A DNA stretch of 21,797 nt from Bacillota bacterium (GTDB taxonomy: Bacteria; Bacillota; Clostridia; Christensenellales; CAG-138). Positions 21,698-21,797 of the stretch are shown here, in pieces. The notes under the pieces were generated by a model. That model saw only the letters and a list, made by a program, of their open reading frames with translations. It made no database searches and was not told where the DNA came from. Within the stretch, counting starts at the first letter, position 1. Each line of letters starts with the position of its first letter. The stretch spans positions 1 to 21,797 of the forward strand of contig JAEWQH010000021.1 of assembly GCA_023399275.1 (NCBI GenBank), in the 5' to 3' direction. Made by a program: the position numbers and the translations under genes.

Positions 21698-21797
21698 ATG
21701 AAAGACTTATATGAGAAATTTGCTTATGACTATGACGAATTTGGAGCAATAGAAGAGTATTTAGGTAATGAGAAAACATTCCTGAATATAATTTTCT
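21698..21797 (+). CDS. Probable class I SAM-dependent methyltransferase, N-terminal fragment
   Basis: ATG 21698 is preceded by AGGAGGG at 10 nt spacing and opens a frame that runs off the right edge. The 33 visible residues start MKDLYEKFAYDYDEFG and continue through IEEYLGNEKTFLNIIF. Small SAM-dependent methyltransferases often open this way (YEKFAxxYDxFG, then a segment before the glycine-rich SAM loop), and that loop would lie just beyond the window. The DNA is AT-rich, unlike the genes to the left, in keeping with transferred DNA. No catalytic motif is visible, so the family call is provisional. Confidence 0.5.
   Translation, partial: MKDLYEKFAYDYDEFGAIEEYLGNEKTFLNIIF

Overview
The window looks like a chromosomal segment of a GC-rich anaerobic Firmicute, most likely class Clostridia. 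The evidence is the gene set: a DnaE-type replicase, WhiA, RapZ, a DUF4364 protein, a C_GCAxxG_C_C protein, a DUF5131 protein and a biotin-dependent decarboxylase module without a glycolytic context. A finer placement (for example Christensenellales or Oscillospirales) is only a guess. Core genes are GC-rich. From about position 21,365 to the right edge the DNA turns AT-rich: I count 17 G/C in 21661-21720 and 19 in 21721-21780.

Left part (1-7,700). A DUF5131 gene runs off the left edge on the minus strand, divergent from a UPF0316 membrane protein on the plus strand. Minus-strand genes follow: DUF4364, C_GCAxxG_C_C, an MBL-fold hydrolase and a membrane-anchored XRE regulator. Next comes a probable run transcribed right to left: an RluB-type pseudouridine synthase, an OAD-gamma-like subunit, a free-standing biotin carrier, a carboxyltransferase (OadA-like) and PgsA. 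No sodium-pump beta subunit is present among them.

Centre (7,751-12,968). Five minus-strand genes are packed as one apparent operon ending in a hairpin terminator: an ABC transporter half-molecule, a membrane-anchored or secreted barnase-like RNase, its barstar inhibitor, a membrane-anchored HEAT-repeat protein and a membrane GT2-like protein whose catalytic motifs look eroded. This is the best candidate in the window for an undescribed system. It combines an RNase/inhibitor pair, a possible exporter and a HEAT/GT2 envelope pair.

Right part (13,000-21,389), plus strand. The genes are a family 6 DNA glycosylase, murB, rapZ, a terminator, then whiA-dnaE-rlmD. The usual yvcK between rapZ and whiA is missing. 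Three start sites in 12.9-13.7 kb (ABC transporter, glycosylase, murB) have no Shine-Dalgarno and carry promoter-like hexamers 6-7 nt before ATG, which suggests leaderless mRNAs.

Right edge. The last codons of rlmD and everything after them are AT-rich. The 3' end of rlmD (rumA) is a known insertion site of integrative elements, so 21,365 is probably one end of such an element. It is followed by four 17-bp direct repeats and the start of a probable SAM-dependent methyltransferase.
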